Counted from the stretch's first letter, positions 47,486 through 56,695 are shown. The stretch is 64,000 bases of DNA from Mycobacterium basiliense (GCF_900292015.1 NZ_LR130759.1:2852001-2916000), one strand, 5' to 3'. Program-made: numbers and translations. The notes: a model not told the origin generated them from the sequence alone.

Positions 47486-47980
47486 ATGAGCCGAATCGGA
47501 ACATTCGCTGACGACGACGTAGCCGGCTGGATCGGCAAATCCCCTGAGCTTGGCGGAGCGCTGGCCGCTTTCAGCCGTGCGGTGTACACCAGCAACAGAC
47601 TGCCGCTGCGCACCCGGGAACTCGCGCGGGCGGTGATCGCCGACAACAACGAATGCGTCGTGTGTGCCAACACCCGAGACGCCGACGGTCCCGCCGCCGG
47701 TGTCGACGAGGAACTCTACGACCACGCCGCGCAGTGGCGCACCTGGCCGGGCTATAGCGAACAGGAGCGGCTGGCAGCCGAGTTCGCCTATCGGTTCGCC
47801 ACCGAACACACCGCACTGCGCGACGACGAGGATTTCTGGAACCGCTGCAGTGAGCACTTCTCCGACGAACTACTGGCCGACCTGGCCTTGTCATGCGCGC
47901 TATGGGTGGGGATGGGCCGGGTCTTGCGGACCCTCGACATCGGTCAGGCTTGCAAACTGACGTTGCCCAGTCGCGCATGA
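47486..47980 (+). CDS. Carboxymuconolactone decarboxylase (AhpD-like) family protein
   Basis: All-helical CMD-domain protein, 164 residues. The region RELARAVIADNNECVVCANTRDADGP holds Cys57-x2-Cys60. The AhpD-type His three residues later is an Arg here, so peroxidase activity like AhpD's is less certain. The C-terminal half (SEHFSDELLADLALSCALWVGMGRVLRTLDI) is the usual second helix pair. It lies 48 bp before glnA3. I do not recall it in this place in M. tuberculosis. Confidence 0.82.
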   Translation: MSRIGTFADDDVAGWIGKSPELGGALAAFSRAVYTSNRLPLRTRELARAVIADNNECVVCANTRDADGPAAGVDEELYDHAAQWRTWPGYSEQERLAAEFAYRFATEHTALRDDEDFWNRCSEHFSDELLADLALSCALWVGMGRVLRTLDIGQACKLTLPSRA

Positions 47981-48028
47981 CCGCGCCTCCGCCCGACCCG
48001 GACCGGCCCGCACTGCAGAATGGCTGCC

Positions 48029-49381
48029 ATGACAGCCACACCGCTCGCCGCCGCGGCGATCGCGCAACTCGAGGCTGAGGGCGTCGACCTAGTCATTGGC
48101 ACCGTGGTGAACCCCGCCGGTTTGACCCTGGCCAAGACCGTACCGATTCGCCGCAGCAACACATTCGCCGATCCCGGCCTGGGGGCTAGCCCGATCTGGC
48201 ATTCCTTCGCCATTGACCAGAGCGGCATCGCATTCACCGATGATGCCAGTGCGGTGGGCGATCAGCGCCTGCGTATCGATCTGTCGGCGTTGCGCATCAT
48301 CGGCGACGGATTGGCCTGGGCGCCAGCCGGGTTCTTCGAGCAAGACGGCACGCCGGTGCCCGGATGTAGTCGAGGGACGCTGGGCCGCGTCGAGGCCGCA
48401 CTCGCCGAGGCCGGCATCGAAGCAGTGATCGGCCACGAGATCGAATTCCTACTTGTGGACGCCCAGGGTGCCTCGCTGCCGTCCGCCATGTGGGCCCAGT
48501 ACGGCCTGGCCGGCGTGCTCGAGCACGAGGCTTTCGTCCGCGATGTCACGGCCGCAGCCACCGCGGCCGGTGTCGTGCTCGAGCAGTTCCATCCGGAGTA
48601 CGGGACCAACCAGTTCGAGCTCTCGCTGGCACCATTGTCGCCGGTGGCCGCCGCCGATCAACTCGTGCTGGCCCGGATCATCATCGGCCGCGCCGCCCGC
48701 CGGCATGGACTACGCGTCAGCCTTTCCCCCGCCCCGTTCGCCGCCGGCGCCGGAACCGGTGCCCATCAGCACTTTTCACTGGCAACACCGGAAGGACCGC
48801 TATTTTCCGAGGGGACAGGAGCCCGCGGTATGGGCCCGGCCGGGGAGGCCGCGGTGGCCGGTCTGCTCGCCGGGCTGCCGCAGGCCCAGGGCATCCTATG
48901 CGGATCGATCGTGTCCGGTTTGCGGATGCGGCCGCACAACTGGGCCGGGGCGTACGCCTGTTGGGGAACTGAAAATCGCGAGGCCGCAGTGCGGTTCATC
49001 ATGGCGGGCCCGGCGAATCCGCGCGGTGGGAATGTCGAAGTCAAGGTGGTGGACCCTTCGGCAAACCCGTACTTCGCGACGGCGGCGATCCTCGGGATGG
49101 CGCTGGACGGCATCACCCGCAAAGCGGAGCTGCCGCCGGAGACCACGATTGACCCCGCCAAGCTCTCTGACGGCGAGCGCAATCGAGCAGGCATAAGTCT
49201 GCTGCCCGATTCCCAAGCAGACGCTATTGCAGCCCTACACAATTCACAGTTGATGCGCACCATCCTGGGTGATCCAGCAGTAGATCTGGTGGTCGCGGTC
49301 CGACGGCTGGAGTCAAACCTCTACGGCCATTTGGCCCCCGAGCAGCTGGCCGACAAGTTCCGGATGGCCTGGAGTCTGTAG
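48029..49381 (+). CDS. glnA3: Glutamine synthetase-like enzyme GlnA3
   Basis: Type I glutamine synthetase homologue, 450 residues from ATG 48029. The N-terminal beta-grasp runs to about residue 110, then the catalytic domain with GHEIEFLLVDAQG, the FHPEYGTNQFELSLAP segment, GAGTGAHQHFSL and VEVKVVDPSANPYF. Residues contacting ammonium and the adenylylation loop of true GlnA1 are not conserved. GlnA3 of actinobacteria is reported to act on polyamines (gamma-glutamylpolyamine synthetase), so glutamate:amine ligation is more likely than glutamine synthesis. The amidohydrolase gene starts 2 bp later. Confidence 0.9.
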   Translation: MTATPLAAAAIAQLEAEGVDLVIGTVVNPAGLTLAKTVPIRRSNTFADPGLGASPIWHSFAIDQSGIAFTDDASAVGDQRLRIDLSALRIIGDGLAWAPAGFFEQDGTPVPGCSRGTLGRVEAALAEAGIEAVIGHEIEFLLVDAQGASLPSAMWAQYGLAGVLEHEAFVRDVTAAATAAGVVLEQFHPEYGTNQFELSLAPLSPVAAADQLVLARIIIGRAARRHGLRVSLSPAPFAAGAGTGAHQHFSLATPEGPLFSEGTGARGMGPAGEAAVAGLLAGLPQAQGILCGSIVSGLRMRPHNWAGAYACWGTENREAAVRFIMAGPANPRGGNVEVKVVDPSANPYFATAAILGMALDGITRKAELPPETTIDPAKLSDGERNRAGISLLPDSQADAIAALHNSQLMRTILGDPAVDLVVAVRRLESNLYGHLAPEQLADKFRMAWSL

Positions 49382-49382
49382 G

Positions 49383-50510
49383 GTGCCAGCGTCCACCGAT
49401 CCCAGTCTGGCGCACCACATCGCCCAAGTGCCATTGGTCGACCAACACGTCCACGGATGCTGGTCGACGGCGGGGGACAGGAACCGCTTTGAGAACGCAC
49501 TCAACGAGGCCAATACCCAACCCCTTGCCAACTTCGACTCCGGATTCGACTCGCAGCTAGGCTTTTCGGTGCGAAACCACTGCGCCCCCATCATTGGGTT
49601 GCCGAGGCATGCTGCCCCACAACTATATTGGGAACGACGCACTCGGTTTAGCGAAGCGGAGCTGGCCAGGTTGTTCCTGCCGGCCGCCGGTGTGACCGAT
49701 TGGCTGGTCGACACTGGGATGCCGGCCGAGGTCGCTGGATTGGCGGAGTTGGCCGACCTGTCCGGAGCCCGAGCGGCCGAAGTGGTCCGGCTTGAGCAGG
49801 TGGCCGAGCAGGCCGCCCAAGCGCCCGGCGACTATGCGTCGGCGTTCGAGGAAATCCTGCACCGGCGCATGGCGACGGCGGTCGGCACCAAGTCGATCCT
49901 GGCTTACCGCGGCGGATTCGACGGCGATCTGACCGAGCCCTCGGCACAGCAGGTTGCTGAGGCGGCCAAGCGGTGGCGCGGTGAGGGGGGCAGCCGGCTA
50001 CACGACCGCGTGCTGCTGCGTTTTGGCTTGCATCAGGCACTGAGACTGGATAGGCCACTGCAGTTCCACGTCGGTTTCGGTGACCGGGACTGCGATCTAC
50101 ACAAGACCAATCCGCTTTACCTACTTGACTTCCTACGTCAGTCCGGCGATACGCCGATCGTCTTGTTGCACTGCTATCCCTACGAGCGCGAAGCCGGATA
50201 TCTGTCTCAAGCATTCAACAATGTCTACCTCGACGGCGGGTTGAGTGTGAACTACCTGGGAGCTCGGGCACCGGCGTTTATTGCCCGGATACTGGAGCTG
50301 GCGCCCTTCCGCAAGATCCTGTATTCGTCCGACGGATTTGGTCCGGCGGAACTTCATTATCTTGGTGCGACGTTGTGGCGCAATGGCATTCACCGTGTAT
50401 TGCAGGGCTTTGTGGACAGCGGCGACTGGAGCCCACCCGATGCGATGCGAGTCGTTGATCTTATTGCGCATGACAACGCCACCCGTATCTACCGGCTCGG
50501 CAACCAATAG
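49383..50510 (+). CDS. Amidohydrolase 2 family protein (Rv1879-like)
   Basis: Metal-dependent amidohydrolase-type TIM barrel, 375 residues from GTG 49383, immediately after the glnA3 stop. The opening VPLVDQHVHGCW gives the HxH metal ligands. A later His lies in LLHCYPYEREAGYL and an Asp in LYSSDGFGPAELHYLG. The LHCYP and SSDGFG motifs are those of the N-terminal half of fungal FluG and of plant nodulin/glutamate-ammonia ligase-like proteins, in which the same domain is fused to a glutamine synthetase. Its likely partner is GlnA3. Confidence 0.88.
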   Translation: MPASTDPSLAHHIAQVPLVDQHVHGCWSTAGDRNRFENALNEANTQPLANFDSGFDSQLGFSVRNHCAPIIGLPRHAAPQLYWERRTRFSEAELARLFLPAAGVTDWLVDTGMPAEVAGLAELADLSGARAAEVVRLEQVAEQAAQAPGDYASAFEEILHRRMATAVGTKSILAYRGGFDGDLTEPSAQQVAEAAKRWRGEGGSRLHDRVLLRFGLHQALRLDRPLQFHVGFGDRDCDLHKTNPLYLLDFLRQSGDTPIVLLHCYPYEREAGYLSQAFNNVYLDGGLSVNYLGARAPAFIARILELAPFRKILYSSDGFGPAELHYLGATLWRNGIHRVLQGFVDSGDWSPPDAMRVVDLIAHDNATRIYRLGNQ

Positions 50511-50717
50511 AACGCGTTCCGGCATGGTGTGCCGGCTCACGAACCGGTTCGTCTGGTGGCACTGGCGGCGAACGGGCGGCTGGTGGGCGCAAGTTCAGGC
50601 GCTAGCGCGCCGACGCAGTTCCCGTCGGAGTGCCCACCGGGAAATGATGGATTGATATGGCCTCCAGGTCCTTTCGCCCGGACTAGATGCCCCGAACGGC
50701 CCCTGCACGTCGGGACG

Positions 50718-51185
50718 TCAGACCAGCCCCGAAGCATCAAAAACCCAGCTGGTGTCCCCGCTGGCCAAGTTCTCGAAGTGTTGCGGCGGCGCGAAGGTCA
50801 CGAGACTGTTGAAATCCCAATAGTCTTTCCAGACGGTGATTTTGCCGTCGACCACCCGGTGGACGGTGACGAACCTGAGCACCCCGTGTTCTCCGGTTGC
50901 GAAGGTCCAGGTCTCGGAATGCTCGTACATAACGTCGGGTCCGTTGGCTAACAGCAACCCGTCGTGGTTCTCGTAGCCGGCCAGCGGCGCCAGCCCGATC
51001 TTTAGCCGCGTCACGATGTTTTCCGGGCCCCGCGCCGATACCGCGGGAACCGGCATATCGACATAAAGGCAATCCGCCGACAAAAACGTCTTGACGCCGT
51101 CCCAGTCACGCCGCGAGAGCGCCTGCCACATCCCGAGCACCACATCACTGGCCGCTATCGTAGATAGGTCTGTCATAACCGTCAT
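50718..51185 (-). CDS. Limonene-1,2-epoxide hydrolase / SnoaL-like protein
   Basis: NTF2-like cone-fold protein of 155 residues (ATG 51185; ATG 51176 is also possible). The pattern YVDMPVPAVSARGPENIVTRLKIGL followed by HRVVDGKITVWKDYWDFNSL fits the limonene-1,2-epoxide hydrolase (EphG) group, where an Asp-Arg-Asp triad, Tyr and Asn act on epoxides. The catalytic set cannot be confirmed without alignment. The end is 47 bp from the Cyp140 gene start side of the next block, same strand. Not recalled at this place in M. tuberculosis. Confidence 0.72.
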   Translation of the reverse strand: MTVMTDLSTIAASDVVLGMWQALSRRDWDGVKTFLSADCLYVDMPVPAVSARGPENIVTRLKIGLAPLAGYENHDGLLLANGPDVMYEHSETWTFATGEHGVLRFVTVHRVVDGKITVWKDYWDFNSLVTFAPPQHFENLASGDTSWVFDASGLV

Positions 51186-51232
51186 AACACTCGGTGCCGC
51201 CGACGACTGTCAACACCGCGCGGGAAGATCCG

Positions 51233-52549
51233 CTACCAGGCGGCCATCGTGCGGGCCGGTCCGAGGGTCACCGGCAACGTTGACCAACCCCGCAGTACCC
51301 GGGTGTCGCGCCGGCTTCCGGCACCCGCTGCCCGTGCGTCGGGGAAGTGCTCGAAGAATGTGCGCAGACCAACTTCGCCTTCGGCTCGGGCAAGCGCCGC
51401 GCCCAGGCAGAAATGGCGACCCGTGGAGAACGCAAGATGTTTTCCGGCATTCGGGCGTTCGATGTCGAAGCGGTGCGGGTCGGGGAACACCGACGGATCA
51501 CGGTTGGCCCCGGCCAGATACACCACCACCATCTCCCCGCGTTTGATCGGCATCCCCGCGAATTCGACGTCGTTACGAGCCACCCGGGCGGTGAGCTGTA
51601 CCGGCGAATCCAGCCGCAGGATTTCTTCCACCGCGTTCGGCCACAATTCGGGACGTCGGCGCAGGGTGTCCAGGTGCTCGGGAGCATCCAACAGCATGCG
51701 AATCCCATTGCCCAACAGGTTGACCGTGGTTTCGAATCCGGCGACCAACACCAACCCGGCGATCGCGTGCAGTTCGTCGTCATCGAGGTGCGTTTCGGCA
51801 TCTCCACTGTCGGCGACCCGAATCAGTTGGCTCATCAGGTCCTCGCCCGGCGCTCGTCGCAGTTGCTCAAGATGCGATGTGAGCCAGCTGTTGAATCCCG
51901 TTACACCCCGTTGCACCTGCTGGTATTGCCGGTAGGGGACACCGATATCCAAACTCGGCGCCGCCAATTCGCCAAACTCCAGGACCCGCCGTCGGTCATG
52001 GTCGGGAACGCCTAAGATCTCGCTGATCACCGCGATCGGGAGCTGCGCGCAATACCGGCCAACGACATCGACGACCCCGGGCCGCTCGGCGAGTTGATCC
52101 AACAGGCTGACTGCAGTCTGTTCGACTTGATCGCGCAGTGCGGTCACGGCCCGCGAGGTGAACACCGCCGACACCGTCTTGCGGTAGCGCGTGTGATCGG
52201 GCGGCTCGACCGCCAGCAACGACGGTGGCCGCAGCGGATGGAGCTGCTCGTCGCGGGTGTGGCGCTCCAACCAACGCAGCGGCGCTGGCAAATTCTCACC
52301 GAATGAGATGACGTGAAAATCGTCTGAGCGCAGCAGGTCATGGGCGAGTTGATGGTCCACGGTCAGATAGTTGACCCGGGTTCGCACCAAGCGGCCATGT
52401 CTACGCCACTCGTCGTAGAAGGGCGCTGGGTTGGCTGCGACGGCCGGATCGGCGATGAGCCGCGCCTGGAGTTCGCCGCGCCGAACCCCAATCTTGGCGA
52501 TCCCGCGGATAACCCCGTGCATTGCGAACCAGTGCAGTTTGTCCCTCAC
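51233..52549 (-). CDS. cyp140: Cytochrome P450 Cyp140
   Basis: P450 monooxygenase of 438 residues from GTG 52549. The I-helix is LVAGFETTVNLLG, the K-helix ExxR is in EEILRLDSPVQL, and the haem loop is FSTGRHFCLGAALARAEGE. N-terminus RDKLHWFAMHGVIRGIAKIG is cytosolic or weakly membrane associated. Cyp140A1 of M. tuberculosis has no known substrate. Redox partners are not adjacent. The gene starts 97 bp after the lppE stop side. Confidence 0.94.
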   Translation of the reverse strand: MRDKLHWFAMHGVIRGIAKIGVRRGELQARLIADPAVAANPAPFYDEWRRHGRLVRTRVNYLTVDHQLAHDLLRSDDFHVISFGENLPAPLRWLERHTRDEQLHPLRPPSLLAVEPPDHTRYRKTVSAVFTSRAVTALRDQVEQTAVSLLDQLAERPGVVDVVGRYCAQLPIAVISEILGVPDHDRRRVLEFGELAAPSLDIGVPYRQYQQVQRGVTGFNSWLTSHLEQLRRAPGEDLMSQLIRVADSGDAETHLDDDELHAIAGLVLVAGFETTVNLLGNGIRMLLDAPEHLDTLRRRPELWPNAVEEILRLDSPVQLTARVARNDVEFAGMPIKRGEMVVVYLAGANRDPSVFPDPHRFDIERPNAGKHLAFSTGRHFCLGAALARAEGEVGLRTFFEHFPDARAAGAGSRRDTRVLRGWSTLPVTLGPARTMAAW

Positions 52550-52646
52550 CGCTCCTCCATCGATCGACCTGGCTACCGACGCGTGTGACCAAGCCTAGGC
52601 TCGTTGCGGCTCGCGGCGCAGGGCTGATCGGAGGCGGAAGACCGGT

Positions 52647-53069
52647 TCAGCAGTCGGCGACGATCTTGAAATCCGTTGTCACGACTTTGTTGGGATTGCT
52701 GGTGTTGATTCCGTAGGCGCTGCCGATGATTGTGTAGCGGCCACGGGAAAGGTCCACGTGTGCCTGCCCAACGCCGCCTTGCCAGAAGCTGCCGGTGAAC
52801 CCGTCGACGTTGCGGATTCTCACCCACTGGGGGATAACCCGCTCACCGCTGAGCAACACCGTCGCTTGCAGCTCGCCGTCTCGGTCGGGGATGTTGATAG
52901 TCCGGTAGGACTGCTCTTGGCTGCATGCAGCGGGACGAGCCACGTGCGTGTAGCCATCGATGGTCACATGCGCGGCCGGCCGGGGCACCGTCTGAGTGCC
53001 ACCGCATGCCGAGACGCCGGCGCCAACGACCAATGCAACTCCTGCCACCGCGAGCGATCGGTTCTGCAC
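52647..53069 (-). CDS. lppE: LpqH-family lipoprotein LppE
   Basis: Acylated cell-envelope lipoprotein, 140 residues. Signal peptide: MQNRSLAVAGVALVVGAG, lipobox VSAC with Cys at about residue 22. The mature domain (HVTIDGYTHVARPAACSQEQSYRTINI...) and the closing KIVADC give two further Cys likely joined in a disulfide, as in the 19-kDa LpqH group. Function unknown. Confidence 0.88.
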   Translation of the reverse strand: MQNRSLAVAGVALVVGAGVSACGGTQTVPRPAAHVTIDGYTHVARPAACSQEQSYRTINIPDRDGELQATVLLSGERVIPQWVRIRNVDGFTGSFWQGGVGQAHVDLSRGRYTIIGSAYGINTSNPNKVVTTDFKIVADC

Positions 53070-53111
53070 GAGCCACCTCCAGTGTGGTCAACGCCGCCGT
53101 CCAGGAAAACC

Positions 53112-53942
53112 TTACTGCCGTCTGCCCTCGAGCGAGGGCAGAGCCTTGGTGATTCGACCACGAACGAATTCCGGACTGATGCCTTTGAGTCGATCAATCC
53201 AGCGGATGCTGGCGGGGACGTACCAATGCAGTCGTTTTGGGTGGTGGTAGGCCTGCCAGGCGGCCTCGGCGACGCTGGTCGCGGGCATCAGTCGAAACAT
53301 GCCCTTTTTGGGCGCGCCGGCGCGGATCTGCTCCGCGGAGAGCGTTGGAGCGCCCTCGTCGGAATGTTGGCGCGTCGAGGTCAAAATCGCGGTGTCGATC
53401 AAGCCGGGTAGCACGTCGGCCACTCGCACCCCGTGCCGGTGCCATTCGGCGCTCAGCGCTTCGGTCAACCCCTTGACCGCGTGTTTGGTCGCTGAATACA
53501 CAGCCAACCGCGGCATGCCATAGGTGGCCGAGGAGGATGATGTGGAAAACATCAGGCTTCCGGGTGCTTTCCTGAGGTACGGCAGCGCGCCGTAAGCACC
53601 GGTCAACACCGCTTTGAAGTTCACGTCGACCACGCGCATCGCGGCGTCATACGGCACGTCTTCGAACCATCCGCCTTCGCCGATGCCGGCGTTGTTCCAC
53701 ATCATGTCCAGCCCGCCGCCCACGTTGTCGGCGCAAAAGTCCGCCAGCGCGGACTCCAATGCGGTCTTGTCGGTCACGTCGAGCGCCCGGGTCCACAGCC
53801 GCGAACCGAGCTGGGCACTCAGCGCGGCGAGCCCGTCGCCGTTGCGGTCCACCGCACCGACCCGCCATCCCTTGGCGTGGAAGAGCTTTACTCCTTCTCG
53901 ACCCATTCCACTACCGGCGCCGGTGATCAGGATCGATCTCAT
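53112..53942 (-). CDS. Short-chain dehydrogenase (Rv1882c-like)
   Basis: Classical SDR of 276 residues from ATG 53942. The cofactor loop is TGAGSGMGREGVKLF (about residues 7-21), then NNAGIGEGG, the Ser in SSSSATYG and the YSATKHA catalytic pair at about 152-156. The C-terminal LHWYVPASIRWIDRLKG matches the other lipid-type SDRs of mycobacteria. A GTG six codons upstream is possible. It is 21 bp downstream of the Rv1883c-like gene. Confidence 0.9.
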   Translation of the reverse strand: MRSILITGAGSGMGREGVKLFHAKGWRVGAVDRNGDGLAALSAQLGSRLWTRALDVTDKTALESALADFCADNVGGGLDMMWNNAGIGEGGWFEDVPYDAAMRVVDVNFKAVLTGAYGALPYLRKAPGSLMFSTSSSSATYGMPRLAVYSATKHAVKGLTEALSAEWHRHGVRVADVLPGLIDTAILTSTRQHSDEGAPTLSAEQIRAGAPKKGMFRLMPATSVAEAAWQAYHHPKRLHWYVPASIRWIDRLKGISPEFVRGRITKALPSLEGRRQ

Positions 53943-53963
53943 GCGATCAGGTCCGGCCACCTC

Positions 53964-54422
53964 TCACTCCGCTTCGACCACATCTTTGATCCGGTGCAAC
54001 GTCTTGGTCATGTCGCGGATATTGCGGCGCTTCCGCAGCCAGCCACCGAACAACCAGAAGTACACCGAGCTCAGCGGCGAGGACGTGAGTCGAAATGACT
54101 CGGTCACATCGGTGCCGTCCCCCGAGGGCGCCAACCGGTAGAGCCAGTTGTTCACCGGCTTGTCGCCAACCATGACAGCAAAGCCGAATTCGCGGCCTGG
54201 CTGGCACGCCGTCACCTTGCAGACAGTCCAGTAGACCGGCCCGATCTCGTTGCGCCGCACGTGACCACGGAAGCGAGCACCGAGCGCAGGGCCACTCGCG
54301 CCGTCAAGCCACTCGGCTTCGAACGTTTCCGGTGAAAACCGTCCGGTGTTACGAATATCGGCGATTAGATCCCAGATCTTCTCCGCTGGGGCCGCCATGT
54401 GAACCGTCGCTGAACCCTCCAT
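53964..54422 (-). CDS. SRPBCC (START-like) ligand-binding protein (Rv1883c-like)
   Basis: Helix-grip fold protein of 152 residues from ATG 54422. The typical first strand-helix is ATVHMAAPAEKIWDLIADIRNTGRFSPETFEAEW, and the long C-terminal helix is FGGWLRKRRNIRDMTKTLHRIKDVVEAE. These proteins bind lipids or polyketides in a central cavity. The context (SDR partner on the same transcript) points to a lipid or polyketide modification, which remains unproven. Confidence 0.85.
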   Translation of the reverse strand: MEGSATVHMAAPAEKIWDLIADIRNTGRFSPETFEAEWLDGASGPALGARFRGHVRRNEIGPVYWTVCKVTACQPGREFGFAVMVGDKPVNNWLYRLAPSGDGTDVTESFRLTSSPLSSVYFWLFGGWLRKRRNIRDMTKTLHRIKDVVEAE

Positions 54423-54473
54423 GGGACGATCCAAACACGCTCACTGTAACGCGCGTAACCGAACCCCCGATAT

Positions 54474-54899
54474 TCACTGACGGGGCACAAATATCGAGAT
54501 GATCTGGCTCACCGTCTGCTCCAGTTGCCGCACCGGTTTGGGCAGCACCACTGGCACCGGCGGCAGACCACCAGCGGTGGCGCACTTCGGCCATGCGGCC
54601 GGTCCCTGGCCGGCCAACACTCGGTTAGCCACGGCGATTTGTTGCTGCTTAGAGGCATTTGCGGGGTTGCCGACGCCGCCGTACTCCTCCCACGTGGCTT
54701 GCTTGAACTGCAGACCTCCGTAGGCACCGTTGCCGGTGTTGGCCGTCCAGTTACCGCCGGACTCGCACTGGGCAACGGCTTCCCAGTTCATCAGATCGGC
54801 GCGCGCCACACCTGCGGACACAGACATCGCAGCCACGATGAAACCGGCGGCCGTGGCGGACTTGATGAGAGGCTTCGTGATGTGCGTCATGCCCGACAT
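54474..54899 (-). CDS. rpfC: Resuscitation-promoting factor RpfC
   Basis: Secreted muralytic transglycosylase, 141 residues from ATG 54899. The signal peptide covers about residues 1-34 (ending GVARA). The Rpf domain follows: [39 protein letters not shown] contains the catalytic Glu, and [18 protein letters not shown] the second disulfide Cys. It cleaves peptidoglycan and supports exit from dormancy. The C-terminal extension (about 35 residues, proline-rich then amphipathic) differs from that of M. tuberculosis RpfC. A TTG further upstream and ATG 54890 are alternative starts. Confidence 0.93.
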   Translation of the reverse strand: MSGMTHITKPLIKSATAAGFIVAAMSVSAGVARADLMNWEAVAQCESGGNWTANTGNGAYGGLQFKQATWEEYGGVGNPANASKQQQIAVANRVLAGQGPAAWPKCATAGGLPPVPVVLPKPVRQLEQTVSQIISIFVPRQ

Positions 54900-54997
54900 T
54901 TCGACGGACGTAGTCAAAGCGTTACCGATTAGAAAAAGTTGTGAGATCGGTTATCTACCGCTTTGAGATTGGCGCAAACGGCGGTCCCACGCGTCGA

Positions 54998-55627
54998 TCA
55001 GGTTGGCGGCCGGGCGTGGCAGTACGACTGGGTCGCCGACGCCAGAGCCTTTTGATACAGGCTGTCAAAGCGACGAGCCCGTATCGTTGCACTGCTCGCG
55101 TTGGCGAGCTCACGGGCGCACTCCGGCGCGTGCAGCAAACTCCAATTGAGCACAATCTGAGAGAAAATCTTAACGTTCAGCGAGTCGATTTCCGAGCGCG
55201 CCGCGGACAAGTCCGAAGGCGGGGAAGGCGCGTCGGCGGGATTGAGCTTCCATTCCGCGAAGCGGCTGTACTCGATCGCCTCGGTGGCACTGATCTGGTC
55301 GCCGAAGACGCGAGTGACGTAGTCGGGATCGATGGGGTCAGGCCCAGCTTCTCGGATGGCGGCGTCCGCCAATTCGGCGAGTTGCTGCTGGACCCGCGCG
55401 GGATCTTCAACGGGTAGGTGCGCACTCCACTTGAAGGCGGCCACCGGCTCGGCCACTGCCAACCGCTGCGCTGCGGCGTCGACCAGCTCGACCAGTGCGC
55501 TGGGTCCGTCAGCCCACGCGGGCACCGAGGCGCCCATCAGGGCCGCAACCACGACGGCCAGCTGGCCGACCAAGGTAGGTGAAGTAACCGTCACGGTTCG
55601 GCGTACTTGACTACCCACGACGGCCAT
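54998..55627 (-). CDS. Secreted chorismate mutase (AroQ-gamma)
   Basis: Exported AroQ-gamma chorismate mutase, 209 residues (Rv1885c-like). The signal peptide ends at VPAWA before DGPSAL. Active-site residues known in the M. tuberculosis enzyme are conserved: the Arg of AQRLAV, the Lys of AAFKWSA, the Arg/Gln of ARVQQQL, the Thr/Glu of [10 protein letters not shown] and the Arg of [10 protein letters not shown]. The disulfide Cys pair (APECARE and QSYCHA) is kept. There is a 4-residue insertion in the [14 protein letters not shown] loop. It starts 9 bp after the alpha/beta hydrolase stop, so the two share a transcript. Confidence 0.93.
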   Translation of the reverse strand: MAVVGSQVRRTVTVTSPTLVGQLAVVVAALMGASVPAWADGPSALVELVDAAAQRLAVAEPVAAFKWSAHLPVEDPARVQQQLAELADAAIREAGPDPIDPDYVTRVFGDQISATEAIEYSRFAEWKLNPADAPSPPSDLSAARSEIDSLNVKIFSQIVLNWSLLHAPECARELANASSATIRARRFDSLYQKALASATQSYCHARPPT

Positions 55628-55636
55628 CACAGCACG

Positions 55637-56482
55637 TCACCCAGGATGGGCGCCAACGTTCGCGATCGCGTCAATCACGGCCGACGGATTGTTCCGCGCA
55701 ACGAACGTTTTGGCCCTGGGCACCTCGATCATCGTGGCGTTTGGGAACAGCGCAGCCATCCGGTGAGCCAGATCCGGGACGAAGCATCGGTCACCCATAC
55801 CCCACACGAATGTCACTGGTTTGGTGAACTGGCCGAACCGCGTCGACACCTCGGTCAGGTCGGTGACCGCGATATGCCGCAATAGCGTGGCCAGGTCACG
55901 ACGGATGCGGGCGTCAGCGCGGCAGGGTTCCAGCCAGGATGACGTGAGCGCCGGATCGGGATTGTTCAGCAAGAGGCCATAGCCCAGGGGAGAGTGCCGT
56001 AAGACTTTTGGCCGCAGGGCCTCGAACAACAGTTTGATCGATCTTGGACCACGCAGCAGGGCGAATACCCAGGTGAACGGAAAGGGCGGGAAGGTGTCGA
56101 AGGCGTCGCAATTGGTCAAGATCAGGGAGCCGACCCGGTCTGGATAGGAGTCGATGACGAGCTGGCACAGCCCGCCACCGGTGTCGTTGCCGACCAACGT
56201 CACCTCGGTGAGGTCCAGGGCAACCATGAATTCGTGGATGAGTGCGGCGATGCCAGCGGGGGAGAGATCAGCACCTGCGTTGACCGGAATGGTGTGGCTA
56301 CCCAACGGCCAGGTGGGCAGGATGCACCGAAAGCCTCGGGCACCAAGGCCTTCGGCGACCTGAGACCACAAGCGTTCGTCGGCGAGAACACCGTGGATAA
56401 ACAGCACTGGAGGGTGCGGCGAGTCTTGGGGTCCCAGCTCTTGGTAGGCAATCGTTGCCTGGCTCAACGCGACTTGTGGCAT
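55637..56482 (-). CDS. Alpha/beta hydrolase with Asp nucleophile and no clear catalytic His
   Basis: Alpha/beta-hydrolase fold protein of 281 residues. The oxyanion HGV is at residues 30-32 and the nucleophile elbow is VGNDTGG with Asp100, which is the dehalogenase/epoxide hydrolase type. A late acid lies in VWGMGDRCFVPD. At the place of the catalytic His the sequence reads VPRAKTFVARNNPSAV, without His. The start is ATG 56482. It is cotranscribed with the chorismate mutase gene and is not at this location in M. tuberculosis. Confidence 0.87.
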   Translation of the reverse strand: MPQVALSQATIAYQELGPQDSPHPPVLFIHGVLADERLWSQVAEGLGARGFRCILPTWPLGSHTIPVNAGADLSPAGIAALIHEFMVALDLTEVTLVGNDTGGGLCQLVIDSYPDRVGSLILTNCDAFDTFPPFPFTWVFALLRGPRSIKLLFEALRPKVLRHSPLGYGLLLNNPDPALTSSWLEPCRADARIRRDLATLLRHIAVTDLTEVSTRFGQFTKPVTFVWGMGDRCFVPDLAHRMAALFPNATMIEVPRAKTFVARNNPSAVIDAIANVGAHPG

Positions 56483-56493
56483 CTCGGCTATCC

Positions 56494-56529
56494 TTTGTGT
56501 AACTTACAAACTCTCAGTACGGAAGTTAC
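56494..56529. promoter_or_regulatory. palindromic operator upstream of the alpha/beta hydrolase
   Basis: TGTAACTTACA (56498-56508) is a perfect 11-bp palindrome, within TTTGT...ACAAA (56494-56510). Its GTAACTT arm is repeated inverted as AAGTTAC at 56523-56529. This lies 12 to 47 bp upstream of the hydrolase start. The form suits a TetR- or GntR-type dimer. No regulator gene is adjacent. Confidence 0.55.
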
Positions 56530-56695
56530 GTGCACTCTGCATGAAAGTCAACGCCACCGGGCCGGCCGTGGTAATCGCGGCCACCTGTGAGCCCCAGGGC
56601 CTGCAGCAGCCGCACCGCAACGCACTTCGCCGCGCGGACCGCGCATTTGCTGCTCGATTAACCTAGCGCTGTCCTGGAAATGTCAGGCCAGTCCG

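Noticed and set aside
50511..50717. Short Trp-rich plus-strand frame after the amidohydrolase gene
   Set aside because: No ribosome site, no family motif, under 60 credible residues.
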